Source of the DNA: Streptomyces alboflavus
GTDB taxonomy: Bacteria; Actinomycetota; Actinomycetes; Streptomycetales; Streptomycetaceae
Reading direction: 5' to 3'
NCBI RefSeq assembly: GCF_000716675.1
Contig: NZ_JNXT01000033.1
Coordinates: 25,404-89,403, forward strand
Length of the DNA: 64,000 bases
Part shown: one piece after another, positions 8,553-17,077 of the stretch
Layout: every line of letters begins with the position of its first letter
How positions within the stretch are numbered: the stretch's first letter is position 1
Program-made: the position numbers and the translations under genes
The notes under the pieces: model-generated
The model's database searches: none
Seen by the model: only the letters and a program-made list of their open reading frames with translations
What the model was told of the DNA's origin: nothing

Positions 8553-9674
8553 TCAGTCGGCAGCGTTCCGCATACGACTGGTCCGGTGGACAGGGTCGGT
8601 GTCGATCTTGGGGATGACATGCTCCCCGATCAGCCGGATGGTCCGCTTCGTGTCCTCGGGCGAGATCCCGATGGGCAGCCCGAACGACAGCTGATCGGCC
8701 CCGGCCTGCTCCCACCGCTTGCACTGCCGGGTCACCTCGTCCGGATCCCCGCAGATCATCAGCTCCTCGGCGATGAGCAGCTCGATGATCTCCTCGGTGT
8801 AGTCGGGAAGCACCTCGGGCCACTCGGGAATCCCCTCGGGCCGGGGGAAGGTGTCGTGGTAGCGGAACACCAGCGACTGCAGGTAGTTGAGCCCGCCGTT
8901 CACGGCGATCTCGACGGCCTTCTCGTGCGTCTCCGCGCAGATGGCCGTGGACGTCACCATGACGTTGTCGTTGACGAAGTCCCCGACGGGCTCGGCGTCC
9001 CGGATCGCGGTCTTGTACTGCTCCAGGACCCACTCCATGTCGGAGACCTTCTGCACGCTGAAGCCGAGGACCCCGAGCCCCTTCTTCGCGGCCATGGCGT
9101 ACGAGGACGGGGACCCGGCGGCGTACCACATGGCCGGGTGCGAGGCGCCGTACGGCTTGGGGAAGACCTTGCGCGGCGGCAGCTGCCAGTGCTTGCCCTG
9201 GAACCCCTCGTACTCCTCCTGGAGCCACATCTTGGGGAACTCCGCGATGGTCTCCTCCCAGATCTCCTTGGTGTGGTTCATGTCGGTGATGCCCGGCAGG
9301 AAGCCGAGGATCTCGTGCGACCCGGCACCGCGCCCGCTGCCGAACTCGAAGCGGCCCTCCGACAGATGGTCGAGCATGGCGACCTTCTCGGCGACCTTGA
9401 CCGGGTGGTTGACCTGGGCCAGGGGGTTGAAGATCCCCGAGCCGAGGTGGATCCGCTCCGTCGCGTGGGCGAGGTAGCCGAGGAAGACGTCGTTGGCGGA
9501 GAGGTGCGAGTACTCCTCCAGGAAGTGGTGCTCGGACGCCCAGGCGTACTTGAAGCCCGACGTGTCCGCCTCGATGACGTACTCGGTCTCCTCCATCAGC
9601 GCCTTGTGCTCGGCGAGAGGGTCGGTCTCGGCCCGCTTGCCCACGTATCCCTGTACAAAGAGCCCGAATTCCAA
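8553..9674 (-). CDS. LLM-class flavin-dependent oxidoreductase
   Basis: A 373-aa bacterial-luciferase-like TIM-barrel enzyme (MEFGLFVQGYVGKRA...) that would use FMN or F420. Family features are the WASEHHFLEEY motif, the LGSGIFNPLAQVNHPVKVAEKVA strand-helix pair, and the FEFGSGRGAGSHE cofactor-binding turn. It is about the usual length for the group that includes alkane and steroid-type monooxygenases. Two copies of the shared 17-bp palindrome lie upstream (25 and 101 bp before the start), so it appears to have its own regulated promoter and is not simply a continuation of the SDR operon. Confidence 0.9.
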   Translation of the reverse strand: MEFGLFVQGYVGKRAETDPLAEHKALMEETEYVIEADTSGFKYAWASEHHFLEEYSHLSANDVFLGYLAHATERIHLGSGIFNPLAQVNHPVKVAEKVAMLDHLSEGRFEFGSGRGAGSHEILGFLPGITDMNHTKEIWEETIAEFPKMWLQEEYEGFQGKHWQLPPRKVFPKPYGASHPAMWYAAGSPSSYAMAAKKGLGVLGFSVQKVSDMEWVLEQYKTAIRDAEPVGDFVNDNVMVTSTAICAETHEKAVEIAVNGGLNYLQSLVFRYHDTFPRPEGIPEWPEVLPDYTEEIIELLIAEELMICGDPDEVTRQCKRWEQAGADQLSFGLPIGISPEDTKRTIRLIGEHVIPKIDTDPVHRTSRMRNAAD

Positions 9675-9698
9675 GGCGGTTCACCGTCCTCGTGAGTT

Positions 9699-9715
9699 TC
9701 TGACAGACCGTCAGA
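9699..9715. promoter_or_regulatory. CTGACG/CGTCAG palindromic operator 1
   Basis: TCTGACAGACCGTCAGA, one mismatch from the window consensus TCTGACGNNNCGTCAGA. It sits 25 bp upstream of the LLM gene start. Confidence 0.85.
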
Positions 9716-9774
9716 TTCGCTGGTCCGACTGTTCCACCGCACCCCGGGAGCGTCAAGACCCGCACCCGCTCCCG

Positions 9775-9791
9775 CCTGACGATCCGTCAGA
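9775..9791. promoter_or_regulatory. CTGACG/CGTCAG palindromic operator 2
   Basis: CCTGACGATCCGTCAGA. It overlaps the stop codon of the SDR gene and is the second site in front of the LLM gene. Confidence 0.8.
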
Positions 9792-10575
9792 GAGTGCTGA
9801 CCCCGGCGAGCCAGCCGCCGTCGATCACGAACGGCTGCCCGGTGATGTACGCCGAGTCCTCCGCCGCGGTGAGGAACAGCGCGAGCCGCGCCACCTCCTC
9901 GGCCCTGCCCACCCGGCCGAGCGGCACGAGCTTGCGGTACAGCGCGTCCAGGCCGCGCGAGGCCTTCGCCACGTCCGCGTCCGGGTCGAGGTGTGCCGGA
10001 TTGCTCATGGCGGTGTCGATGGCTCCGGGGCAGATCGCGTTCACGCGGATGTGCCGCTTGGCCAGCTCCAGGGCGGCGACCCGGGTGAGGCCGATGACGG
10101 CGTGCTTGGTCGCGCTGTACGCCCCGATGTACGCCATGCCCGTCATCCCCGCGTACGAGGCGGTGTTGACGATCGAACCGCCGCCCGCCGCCGCGATCTC
10201 GGGCGCGGTCGCCTTGATACCTAGGAAGACGCCGGTCTGGTTGACGCGGACGATCCGCTCGAACTCCTCCAGGGGCGTCTTCACCAGCTCGTTGAAGCGC
10301 AGGATGCCCGCGTTGTTGACCAGGCCGTCGACCGCGCCGAAGGCGTCCTTGGTGGCGGTGACGGCGGCGGCCCAGTCCGCCTCCTCGCCGACGTCCAGGT
10401 GGACGTACCGGGCTCTTTCGTGACCCAGCTCCTTCGCCAAGGCCTCCCCCTGCTCGTCCAGGACATCGCCCACGACCACCCGCGCGCCCTCGGCGACGAA
10501 GAGCCGCGCCTCCTGCTCTCCCTGACCGCGCGCGCCACCCGTCACGATGACGACGCGCCCGTCCAGCTTCCCCAT
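9787..10575 (-). CDS. SDR family oxidoreductase (20-beta-HSD-like)
   Basis: A 262-aa classical short-chain dehydrogenase. It has the NAD-binding TGGARGQG at residues 13-20, the NNAG motif (VNNAGI), catalytic Ser in [10 protein letters not shown], the YSATK catalytic pair, and the C-terminal [10 protein letters not shown]. Such proteins interconvert alcohols and ketones; the closest flavour is the 3-alpha/20-beta-hydroxysteroid dehydrogenase group. It is the third gene of a tight operon (amidohydrolase, LLM, SDR) with a 9-bp gap to the LLM gene. The end of the gene carries one copy of the shared palindrome. Confidence 0.92.
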   Translation of the reverse strand: MGKLDGRVVIVTGGARGQGEQEARLFVAEGARVVVGDVLDEQGEALAKELGHERARYVHLDVGEEADWAAAVTATKDAFGAVDGLVNNAGILRFNELVKTPLEEFERIVRVNQTGVFLGIKATAPEIAAAGGGSIVNTASYAGMTGMAYIGAYSATKHAVIGLTRVAALELAKRHIRVNAICPGAIDTAMSNPAHLDPDADVAKASRGLDALYRKLVPLGRVGRAEEVARLALFLTAAEDSAYITGQPFVIDGGWLAGVSTL

Positions 10576-10584
10576 GCCGACCTC

Positions 10585-11538
10585 CTAGGTGGGCAGGTCC
10601 AGGTGCGGAGCGACCTCCGCGCCGAACGCCGCCATCTGATCGGTGAGTTCGGCGCGGCCCCGGCTGCGGAACCGCACCTGGATCTGGTCGACCCCCATCG
10701 CCGCGTACGCGCGCAGCGACTCCGCGAGGGCGTCGGGCTTCCCGCTGAGCGCCCGCCGCCCCACCGGCCAGGAGGGCTCGCCCACGTACAGCGGCTCGGT
10801 GATGGCCCCGATGGTGACGGGCGCCTCGACGCCCGCGTCGGCCCGCAGCCGCCGCAGCTTCGCGATCTGCGCGGGCAGCCGGTCGCGCGGGTCGCCCTGC
10901 GGCAGCCAGCCGTCGCCGCGGGTCGCGGCCCTGCGGACGGCGGCGGGCGAGGAGCCGCCGACCCAGATCGGCACCCGCTCCTGGGCGGGCCTGGGCCGCT
11001 GCCCGAGGTCCTCGAAGGCGAAGCGCTCGCCGTGGTGCTCGGGGAACTCCTCAGGACCGAGCGCGGCCCGCAGCGCGTCCACGGTCTCGTCGAGCAGCGG
11101 GCCGCGCCCCGCGAAGTCGGCGCCGAGGACGTCGAACTCCTCCGCCACGTGCCCGGCGCCGACACCGAGGATCAGGCGGCCGCCGCTGAGGTGGTCGAGG
11201 GTGGCGTAGCTCTTGGCGGTCAGGAGCGGGTGGCGCAGGCCGACGATCGCGACATGACTGAGCAGGCGGACGCGTTCGGTGACCCCGGCCAGGAAGGAGA
11301 GCGTGGCCACGGGGTCGTACCAGGTGGTGCCCATCGCGTCCGCGAGCCGCCGCGGGATGGCCACGTGGTCGCAGGCGGCGAGGTAGGCGAAGCCCGCGCG
11401 GTCGGCCGTGCGGGCGATCTCGACCAGGTCGCCGGGGTCCGCGTCGGCCTCCCACGGCTCGGCGAACACCGCGCTCTGGGCCTGCACCGGAAGCTGCATC
11501 CCGTACGCGAGCCGCCCCGCCGGGAAGTGCTCCGCCAT
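10585..11538 (-). CDS. LLM-class F420-dependent oxidoreductase
   Basis: The start at ATG 11538 (MAEHFPAGRLAYGMQLPVQA) leaves a 5-bp gap to the upstream gene and gives 317 aa. Family hallmarks are DRAGFAYLAACDHVAIPR, a central LLSHVAIVGLRHPLLTAKSY strand-helix, GGRLILGVGAGHVAEEF, and VPIWVGGSSPAAVRRAATRG. These fit the F420-dependent LLM subfamily rather than true luciferases. It sits between the amidohydrolase and the SDR, probably acting on the same substrate series. Confidence 0.88.
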   Translation of the reverse strand: MAEHFPAGRLAYGMQLPVQAQSAVFAEPWEADADPGDLVEIARTADRAGFAYLAACDHVAIPRRLADAMGTTWYDPVATLSFLAGVTERVRLLSHVAIVGLRHPLLTAKSYATLDHLSGGRLILGVGAGHVAEEFDVLGADFAGRGPLLDETVDALRAALGPEEFPEHHGERFAFEDLGQRPRPAQERVPIWVGGSSPAAVRRAATRGDGWLPQGDPRDRLPAQIAKLRRLRADAGVEAPVTIGAITEPLYVGEPSWPVGRRALSGKPDALAESLRAYAAMGVDQIQVRFRSRGRAELTDQMAAFGAEVAPHLDLPT

Positions 11539-11543
11539 GGCGG

Positions 11544-12821
11544 TCAGGCCCCCGGTCCCGGCCACAGGCCGTCCTTCGTGAGGCCGAGCAGGTCGATGGC
11601 GTTGCCGCGCACGATCCGCTCCACGACGTCCGGGGCCAGGTGCCCCATCTGCTCCTCGCCGACCTGGCGGGACTTGGGCCAGGTGGAGTCGGAGTGCGGG
11701 TAGTCGGTCTCGTACAGGACGTTGCCGACGCCGATCGCGTCGAGGTTGCGCAGGCCGAAGGCGTCGTCGAAGAAGCAGCCGAAGACGTGGTCGGCGAACA
11801 GCTCGGACGGCGGGCGGTGCACCTTGTCGGCGACGCCGCCCCAGCCCCGGTTCTCCTCCCAGACGACGTCGGCGCGCTCCAGGATGTAGGGGATCCAGCC
11901 GATCTGCCCCTCGGCGTACATCACGCGGACGTGGGGGAAGCGCTCGAACTTGCCGCTCATCAGCCAGTCGACCATCGAGAAGCAGCAGTTCGCGAACGTG
12001 ATCGTGGAGCCGACGGCGGGTGGTGCATCGGCGGAGGTCGACGGCATCTTGCTGGACGACCCGATGTGCATCGCCACCACCGTGCCCGTCTCGTCACAGG
12101 CGGCGAGGAACGGGTCCCAGTAGTCCGTGTGGATCGAAGGAAGTCCGAGATGTGGCGGGATTTCCGAAAAGGCGACGGCCCGCACCCCGCGCGCCGCGTT
12201 GCGCCGCACCTCGGCGGCCGCAAGCTCGGCGTCCCAGAGGGGGATGAGGGTGAGCGGTATCAGCCGACCTTGCGCGGCGGGGCCGCACCACTCGTCCACC
12301 ATCCAGTCGTTGTACGCCCGCACGGCGAGAAGCCCCAGGTCACGGTCGGGGGCCTCGGTGAACGTCTGGCCGCAGAAGCGCGGGAAGGTGGGGAAGCACA
12401 GGGCGGACTGGACGTGGTTGACGTCCATGTCGGCGAGGCGGTCGGGGACGCTGAAGGAGCCGCGCCGCATCTGCTCGTACGTGATCACTTCGAGCTTGAT
12501 CTCGTCGCGGTCGTAGCCGACGGCGGTGTCGAGGCGGGTCAGCGGGCGGTGCAACTCCTCGTACACCCACCAGTCCCCTATGGGGCCATCATCCCCTTTC
12601 TCCCCCATCACAGGGGCGAACTTACCGCCCAAAAAGGTCATTTCCTTGAGGGGGGCGCGGACGATGCGGGGTCCTCGGTCCTGGTACTTCGCCGGGAGGC
12701 GGTCCCGCCAGACGTGCGGCGGCTCCACCGTGTGGTCGTCCACCGAGATGATCCTCGGGAACGGCGGCTCGGCGGGGGCGGTCTCCCGAGTGCTCTCCCT
12801 GGTGCTCTCCCTTGTCTCCAT
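11544..12821 (-). CDS. Amidohydrolase family 2 protein (decarboxylase/hydrolase-like)
   Basis: A 425-aa protein of the ACMSD-like amidohydrolase branch. It starts at ATG 12821 (METREST repeats, then PFPRIISVDDHTVEPPHVW). The early DDHTVEPP replaces the usual HxH metal pair seen in true ACMSD, a common variant in actinobacterial catabolic clusters. Later elements are VAMHIGSSS, MYAEGQIGWIPYILERAD and LYETDYPHSDSTWP. It probably hydrolyses or decarboxylates a cyclic or CoA-linked intermediate. An ATG further upstream (12842) would start inside the operator, so it was not chosen. First gene of a three-gene operon. Confidence 0.88.
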   Translation of the reverse strand: METRESTRESTRETAPAEPPFPRIISVDDHTVEPPHVWRDRLPAKYQDRGPRIVRAPLKEMTFLGGKFAPVMGEKGDDGPIGDWWVYEELHRPLTRLDTAVGYDRDEIKLEVITYEQMRRGSFSVPDRLADMDVNHVQSALCFPTFPRFCGQTFTEAPDRDLGLLAVRAYNDWMVDEWCGPAAQGRLIPLTLIPLWDAELAAAEVRRNAARGVRAVAFSEIPPHLGLPSIHTDYWDPFLAACDETGTVVAMHIGSSSKMPSTSADAPPAVGSTITFANCCFSMVDWLMSGKFERFPHVRVMYAEGQIGWIPYILERADVVWEENRGWGGVADKVHRPPSELFADHVFGCFFDDAFGLRNLDAIGVGNVLYETDYPHSDSTWPKSRQVGEEQMGHLAPDVVERIVRGNAIDLLGLTKDGLWPGPGA

Positions 12822-12841
12822 GAGCCTCACGGTAGCGCGCA

Positions 12842-12858
12842 TCTGACGATCCGTCAGT
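12842..12858. promoter_or_regulatory. CTGACG/CGTCAG palindromic operator 3
   Basis: TCTGACGATCCGTCAGT, 20 bp before the amidohydrolase start; it would cover its promoter or ribosome-binding region. Confidence 0.85.
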
Positions 12859-12982
12859 TGTCCGGATTCAGTCACTGGTGCGGGAACCCTGTGAGAGCCG
12901 TCTCCCACGGCTGACGCATCCGCTCCGGACAAGGCAAACTGTGCACCGCAGCAAGCCGCACGGGCAGGGCAGGTCCGAGGCG

Positions 12983-13019
12983 GGCACAAACCAGGCACAG
13001 CCGGGCACAGTTGGGCGTA
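12983..13019 (+). promoter_or_regulatory. Direct repeats upstream of the SARP regulator
   Basis: GGCACA at 12983, 12994 and 13004, then GGCGTA at 13014, giving 11/10/10-bp spacing. Helical-turn spacing of direct repeats is the usual SARP binding arrangement, so autoregulation is possible. The match is by layout only. Confidence 0.4.
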
Positions 13020-13067
13020 TTTGAGAAGACTTCAGCAACTGCGTACGGCAGGGCAGCAGGGGGAGCG

Positions 13068-16000
13068 ATGGACGGACTACCGCGAGTGCCGGAGCAGCGG
13101 CGTTCGGCGGCGGAAAGCGACCCTGGCACGACGGCGCGGGTGTCGCGGACGGTGGAGACGGCTGACGGGGAGGCGCGGAGCGTGTCTTCGGGTGCGCTCG
13201 GGGACGACGGGCCCGCGCCCGTGGACGGCGCCGGCGTCGCCGAGAGGCAGGCCGACGGGCAGCCCGCCGCCCGCTTCAGCGTGCTCGGGCCCGTCCGTGC
13301 CTGGCTCGGCGAGGAGCCCCTGCCCACCGGCTCCCCCCAGCAGCGCGCCCTGCTCGCGGCCCTGCTCCTCCGCGACGGACGCACCGCCACCGCCTCCGAA
13401 CTCATCGACGCCATCTGGGGCGAGGACCCGCCCTCGCAGGCGCTCGCCGCGATCCGTACGTACGCGTCCCGGCTGCGCAAGGTGCTGCCTTCCGGCGCCC
13501 TCGTCAGCGAGTCCGGCGGCTATGCCGTGCGGGCCGCCGACGGCGTGCTCGACCTCGCCGAGGCGGAGCAGCTGTGGTCGGCGGCCGAGCGGGCGCGCGG
13601 GCTCGGCGATCTGCACCAGGCCCGCTCCCTGGTCAAGGAGGCCCTGTCCCTGTGGGACGGCGAGCCCCTCGCCAACGTGCCCGGGCCCTACGCGGACGCC
13701 CAGCGCACCCGCCTTGAGGAATGGCGCCTGCAACTCCTCGAAGCCCGCCTCGACATGGACCTGGAACAGGGCCGCCACGCCGAGTCCGTCTCCGAGCTGA
13801 CCGCCCTCACCGCCGCGCACCCCCTGCGGGAGCGGCTGCGCGAACTCCTGATGCTCGCCCTCTACCGCTCAGGGCGCCAGGCCGAGGCCCTCGCCGTCTA
13901 CGCCGACACCCGCCGCCTCCTCGCCGACGAACTCGGCGTCGACCCGCGCCCCGGCCTCCAGGAACTCCAGCAGCGCATCCTCCAGGCCGACCCGGCCCTC
14001 GCCGAGCCCTCCGCCCCCGCGACGGAGCCCGCCGCGGGCGTCGTCCGCCCGGCCCAGCTGCCCGCCACCGTCCAGGACTTCACCGGCCGCGTCTCCTTCG
14101 TCAAGGAACTCAGCGACATCCTGTCGACGGCGGAGGGGCGCGTGATGGCCGTCTCCGCGCTGGCGGGGATCGGGGGTGTGGGGAAGACGACGCTCGCGGT
14201 GCATGTCGCGCATGCGGCGCGGGCGCACTTCCCCGACGGGCAGTTGTACGTCGACCTCCAGGGCGCCGGGCCGCGCGCCGCCGAGCCCGAGACGGTGCTC
14301 GGCGCGTTCCTGCGGGGCCTCGGCACGGCGGACGACGCCATCCCGGAGACGCTGGAGGAGCGGGCCGCGCTGTTCCGCTCCGTCCTCGACGGCCGGCCTG
14401 TGCTCGTCCTGCTCGACAACGCCCGCGACGCCGCGCAGGTGCGGCCGCTGCTGCCCGGCATGGAGGGGTGCGCGGCGCTCGTCACCAGCCGGATGCGGAT
14501 GGTGGACCTCGCCGGGGCGCACCTCGTCGACCTCGACGTCATGTCTCCCGACGAGGCCCTGCAGCTCTTCACGAAGATCATCGGCGAGGAGCGGGTGGTG
14601 TCCGAGCGCGAGGCGGCGCTCGACGTGGTCGCCGCGTGCGGATTCCTGCCCCTCGCGATCCGGATCGCGGCGTCCCGTCTCGCCGCGCGCCGCACCTGGA
14701 CCGTCGCCACGCTCGCCGCCAAGCTCGCCGACGAGCGGCGGCGCCTCGACGAGCTCCAGGCGGGCGACCTCGCGGTCGAGGCCACGTTCGAGCTGGGCTA
14801 CGGCCAGCTGGAGCCCGCCCAGGCCCGCGCCTTCCGCCTGCTCGGCCTCGCCGACGGCCCCGACATCTCCCTGACGGCCGCCGCCGCGATGCTCGACCTC
14901 CCGGTGGAGGACGCCGAGGACCTCCTGGAGTCGCTCGTCGACACCTCCCTCCTGGAGTCCGCCGCACCCGGCCGCTACCGCTACCACGACCTCGTACGGC
15001 TCTACGCCCGCGCGTGCGCGGAACGGGACGAGCTGCCGCCGGGTCTGCGGGACGCGGCGCTGTCGCGGTTGCTGGACTTCTATCTGGCATCGGCGGCGCG
15101 GGTGTACGCGATCGAGCGTCCCGGAGACAGGACCGTGGATCACCTGGAGGTGACGGGCGGGACCGGTCTCGACTTCACCGGCGAGTCCACGGCTCTGGAC
15201 TGGCTGCACGCGGAGGCCGCGTGCATCCTGGCCTGCGTACAGCAGTCCTTGATTCCGGGCTCGCTGCGGCGGGCGGTGGACCTGCTCCTGGCCGCCAAGG
15301 ACCTGGCGGAATCGGGTGCGAGTTCGCTCCGGTACGAGTCCGCGGCGATCGCGGCCCGCGACGCCGCCGCGGACTGCGGGGACGCCTGGGCGGAGGGTCG
15401 CGCGCGTGTGAGTCTCGCGCAAGTCCTCAGCAAGGTGGGGCACTTCCGCGTGGCGGCAGGTGAACTGGAACGCGCCGCCGCGTTGGCACTCACCTCCGGT
15501 GACCCCTGGGCCGGCGGGAACGCGCCGAACGAGCAGGGGATCATCAGCAACTGCATCAACGAACCCGCGGCGAGCGAGATCTACCTCCGCCGGGCTATCA
15601 AGGCGTTCCAGGCGGACGGCAATCGTTCCGGCGAGGCCAGCGCCCTGTGCAATCTCGCGCGCGCCCTCATGGACATGGGACGGACCTCGCAGGCGATCGA
15701 GCTGTCCCAGCGGGGCATGACCCTGTACGACGAGCTGGGGCTCACGTTCCGGCTCGCCAACGCCCAGTACACCTTCGGCGTCGTTCTCGGCCAAGCGGGC
15801 CGTCACGACGAGGCACTGACACAGCTGACCGCCGCGCACCAGGTGTTCGCGGACAACCGTCAGCGCCTGTGGGAAGGGGCAACGCAGTACCGTATCTCCG
15901 AGGTGCACCTGGCTGCCCGGCGACCAGCCGCCGCCGCCCGCCATGCCGAGCAGGCACTGGCCACCGGCTTCGTCGGCGGCGACTGGATGAAGGCCAACGT

Positions 16001-16151
16001 CCTGACGGTGCTCGGCGAGGCCCTGGACGCCCTCGGGCAGCTGGACCGCGCCCGGGCGTGCTGGCACAAGGCGCAGGCCATCCATGAGGCGGCCGGGGCT
16101 CCCGAGGCCGCTCACGTGCGAAAGCTCCTCGGCCCCCTCACCGCCGCCTGA
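13068..16151 (+). CDS. AfsR/SARP-family regulator with NB-ARC ATPase and TPR domains
   Basis: A large transcription regulator. ATG 13068 was chosen for its GGGGGAG ribosome-binding site 3-8 bp upstream, giving 1027 aa. Order of domains: a low-complexity N-terminus to about residue 70; an OmpR-like winged helix (FSVLGPVRAWLGEEPLPTGS, about 70-160); the bacterial transcriptional activation domain (about 170-320, ending ADELGVDPRPGLQELQQRIL); an NB-ARC ATPase with P-loop GIGGVGKTT near residue 367, VLLDNARDAAQVRPL and ALVTSRMRM; and a C-terminal TPR array (about 790-1020). SARPs activate genes by binding direct repeats overlapping the -35 region, with ATP binding and TPRs sensing a signal. Two repeat-peptide genes follow it, suggesting they are targets or signals. 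Confidence 0.93.
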   Translation: MDGLPRVPEQRRSAAESDPGTTARVSRTVETADGEARSVSSGALGDDGPAPVDGAGVAERQADGQPAARFSVLGPVRAWLGEEPLPTGSPQQRALLAALLLRDGRTATASELIDAIWGEDPPSQALAAIRTYASRLRKVLPSGALVSESGGYAVRAADGVLDLAEAEQLWSAAERARGLGDLHQARSLVKEALSLWDGEPLANVPGPYADAQRTRLEEWRLQLLEARLDMDLEQGRHAESVSELTALTAAHPLRERLRELLMLALYRSGRQAEALAVYADTRRLLADELGVDPRPGLQELQQRILQADPALAEPSAPATEPAAGVVRPAQLPATVQDFTGRVSFVKELSDILSTAEGRVMAVSALAGIGGVGKTTLAVHVAHAARAHFPDGQLYVDLQGAGPRAAEPETVLGAFLRGLGTADDAIPETLEERAALFRSVLDGRPVLVLLDNARDAAQVRPLLPGMEGCAALVTSRMRMVDLAGAHLVDLDVMSPDEALQLFTKIIGEERVVSEREAALDVVAACGFLPLAIRIAASRLAARRTWTVATLAAKLADERRRLDELQAGDLAVEATFELGYGQLEPAQARAFRLLGLADGPDISLTAAAAMLDLPVEDAEDLLESLVDTSLLESAAPGRYRYHDLVRLYARACAERDELPPGLRDAALSRLLDFYLASAARVYAIERPGDRTVDHLEVTGGTGLDFTGESTALDWLHAEAACILACVQQSLIPGSLRRAVDLLLAAKDLAESGASSLRYESAAIAARDAAADCGDAWAEGRARVSLAQVLSKVGHFRVAAGELERAAALALTSGDPWAGGNAPNEQGIISNCINEPAASEIYLRRAIKAFQADGNRSGEASALCNLARALMDMGRTSQAIELSQRGMTLYDELGLTFRLANAQYTFGVVLGQAGRHDEALTQLTAAHQVFADNRQRLWEGATQYRISEVHLAARRPAAAARHAEQALATGFVGGDWMKANVLTVLGEALDALGQLDRARACWHKAQAIHEAAGAPEAAHVRKLLGPLTAA

Positions 16152-16165
16152 GCGTCAACCGAGGG

Positions 16166-16183
16166 CGTTCATCGAACGTTTAT
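16166..16183 (+). promoter_or_regulatory. SARP-type direct repeat before first GDGH gene
   Basis: CGTTCAT at 16166-16172 and CGTTTAT at 16177-16183: heptamers with an 11-bp period, the classic SARP layout. They sit 14 bp after the SARP stop codon and 170 bp upstream of the small gene. Confidence 0.5.
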
Positions 16184-16275
16184 GAGCGCGTGTCACTCTC
16201 ATGGAGTCGATCCGTCGCGTCGGGGGGCAGACGGGTCGCGCGGGCCCCGCGGATATCGTGAGCGGCCGTGATGCG

Positions 16276-16311
16276 CCCGCTCGGCGACCCTCGGGGGAGT
16301 TGCCGAGCGGG
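16276..16311 (+). terminator. Strong hairpin, terminator or 5'-leader attenuator
   Basis: CCCGCTCGGC (16276-16285) pairs with GCCGAGCGGG (16302-16311), a 10-bp stem with a 16-nt loop. If the small gene is transcribed from the CGTTCAT repeats, this hairpin lies in its leader; otherwise it terminates the SARP transcript. No T-run follows, as is usual in Streptomyces. Confidence 0.6.
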
Positions 16312-16352
16312 CCTTGCTCCCGATCACAGCACTGAACCTAGGAGTCCCGGTC

Positions 16353-16529
16353 ATGAGCGACACCGCAAAGCCCAAGCAGGCGCCCAAGGGCGACGGACAC
16401 ACGCCGGCCCCGCCGGTGGACGACGCCACCACGCTGGGCGACGGACACACGCCCGTCCCGCCGAAGAAGGACAAGACCGTGGCGCTGGGCGACGGCCACA
16501 CGCCCGCTCCGCCTCAGCGGGGTGCCTGA
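16353..16529 (+). CDS. GDGHTP-repeat small protein, cytosolic
   Basis: A 58-aa protein (MSDTAKPKQAPK...) with AGGAG 8 bp before the ATG. It is almost entirely three copies of GDGHTP(A/V)PP, separated by charged spacers VDDATTL and KKDKTVAL. It has no signal peptide, membrane segment or recognised domain. I know of no named family. It shares its repeat with the secreted protein encoded 186 bp downstream, which is strong evidence that both are real. Possible roles are a signal precursor, a metal-binding peptide (Asp/His) or a regulator partner; none is shown. Confidence 0.8.
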   Translation: MSDTAKPKQAPKGDGHTPAPPVDDATTLGDGHTPVPPKKDKTVALGDGHTPAPPQRGA

Positions 16530-16553
16530 CAACTACTGCCATTCCGACGGGGA

Positions 16554-16592
16554 TCGGCCGCGGCGGCGCGGAGGGGGAGCCGCCGCGGCCGA
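16554..16592 (+). terminator. Rho-independent-like terminator
   Basis: A 14-bp GC stem, TCGGCCGCGGCGGC (16554-16567) pairing with 16579-16592 around an 11-nt loop, 24 bp after the first GDGH gene. Confidence 0.75.
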
Positions 16593-16620
16593 GGCATATC
16601 TGGAGCAAGACATTTCGGCC

Positions 16621-16678
16621 AACTTGCCGAAACTTAGCGGGACTTGTTCGAACATAACGTGCGAAATGCGGCTAGAGT
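16621..16678 (+). promoter_or_regulatory. Promoter with three 10-bp direct repeats
   Basis: AACTTGCCGA (16621), AACTTAGCGG (16631) and GACTTGTTCG (16641) are tandem, in phase with the helix. A TAGAGT -10 lies at 16673-16678. No good -35 exists at the expected distance (16650-16655), which is typical of activator-dependent promoters. A SARP such as the upstream regulator is the natural candidate; this is inference. Confidence 0.55.
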
Positions 16679-16714
16679 CGACAGTTGAATGCCGGCCCCC
16701 TCCAAGGAGTTGGA

Positions 16715-16966
16715 ATGACTCGAACCAGAAAAGCTCTTGTGACTCTCGCCGTGCTGGCCGCGGCCACCGCCGGGGCATCCGCCCCGGCCCTCGCCGACAG
16801 CCACTCCCCGGCCCCGGCCGGGGACGGTCACCAGCCGGTCGGCCCGCTCGGGGACGGGCACCAGCCCGCCCCGCCCGGTGACGGACACCAGCCGACGCTG
16901 TTCGGCGACGGCCACCAGCCGGCACCTCCCGGCGACGGCCACCAGCCGACAGCTCCGCAGCACTGA
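16715..16966 (+). CDS. Secreted GDGHQP-repeat peptide precursor
   Basis: An 83-aa protein with AAGGAG 5 bp before ATG 16715. Residues 1-27 form a clear Sec signal peptide: MTRTRK, a hydrophobic core, then APALA with cleavage expected after Ala27. The mature 56 residues are one degenerate (DSHSPAPA) and five good GDGHQP repeats with tails VGPL, APP, TLF, APP and TAPQH. Such tandem architecture is seen in precursors of secreted peptides, but no protease sites are obvious. Its close kinship with the cytosolic GDGHTP protein and the upstream SARP/TPR regulator points to one system. Confidence 0.85.
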   Translation: MTRTRKALVTLAVLAAATAGASAPALADSHSPAPAGDGHQPVGPLGDGHQPAPPGDGHQPTLFGDGHQPAPPGDGHQPTAPQH

Positions 16967-16970
16967 TCAT

Positions 16971-16998
16971 CCGGGGCCGAGCCGCCGCTCGGCCCCGG
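16971..16998 (+). terminator. Intrinsic terminator after secreted GDGH gene
   Basis: A perfect 12-bp stem, CCGGGGCCGAGC (16971-16982) with GCTCGGCCCCGG (16987-16998), 4-nt loop, 4 bp after the stop codon. Confidence 0.85.
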
Positions 16999-17077
16999 CC
17001 TGCCGCATGAGCGGGAACCCCCTCACCCGAGAGCAATTCGTTGGACCCGCCCCACCCCCCTGCCCGATAGTGCGCCC

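Noticed and set aside
16353-16966. GDGH repeats as RTX/calcium-binding beta-roll
   Set aside because: RTX needs GGxGxDxLx nonapeptides. These units are Pro-rich, lack the leucine and glycine spacing, and are too few to make a beta-roll.
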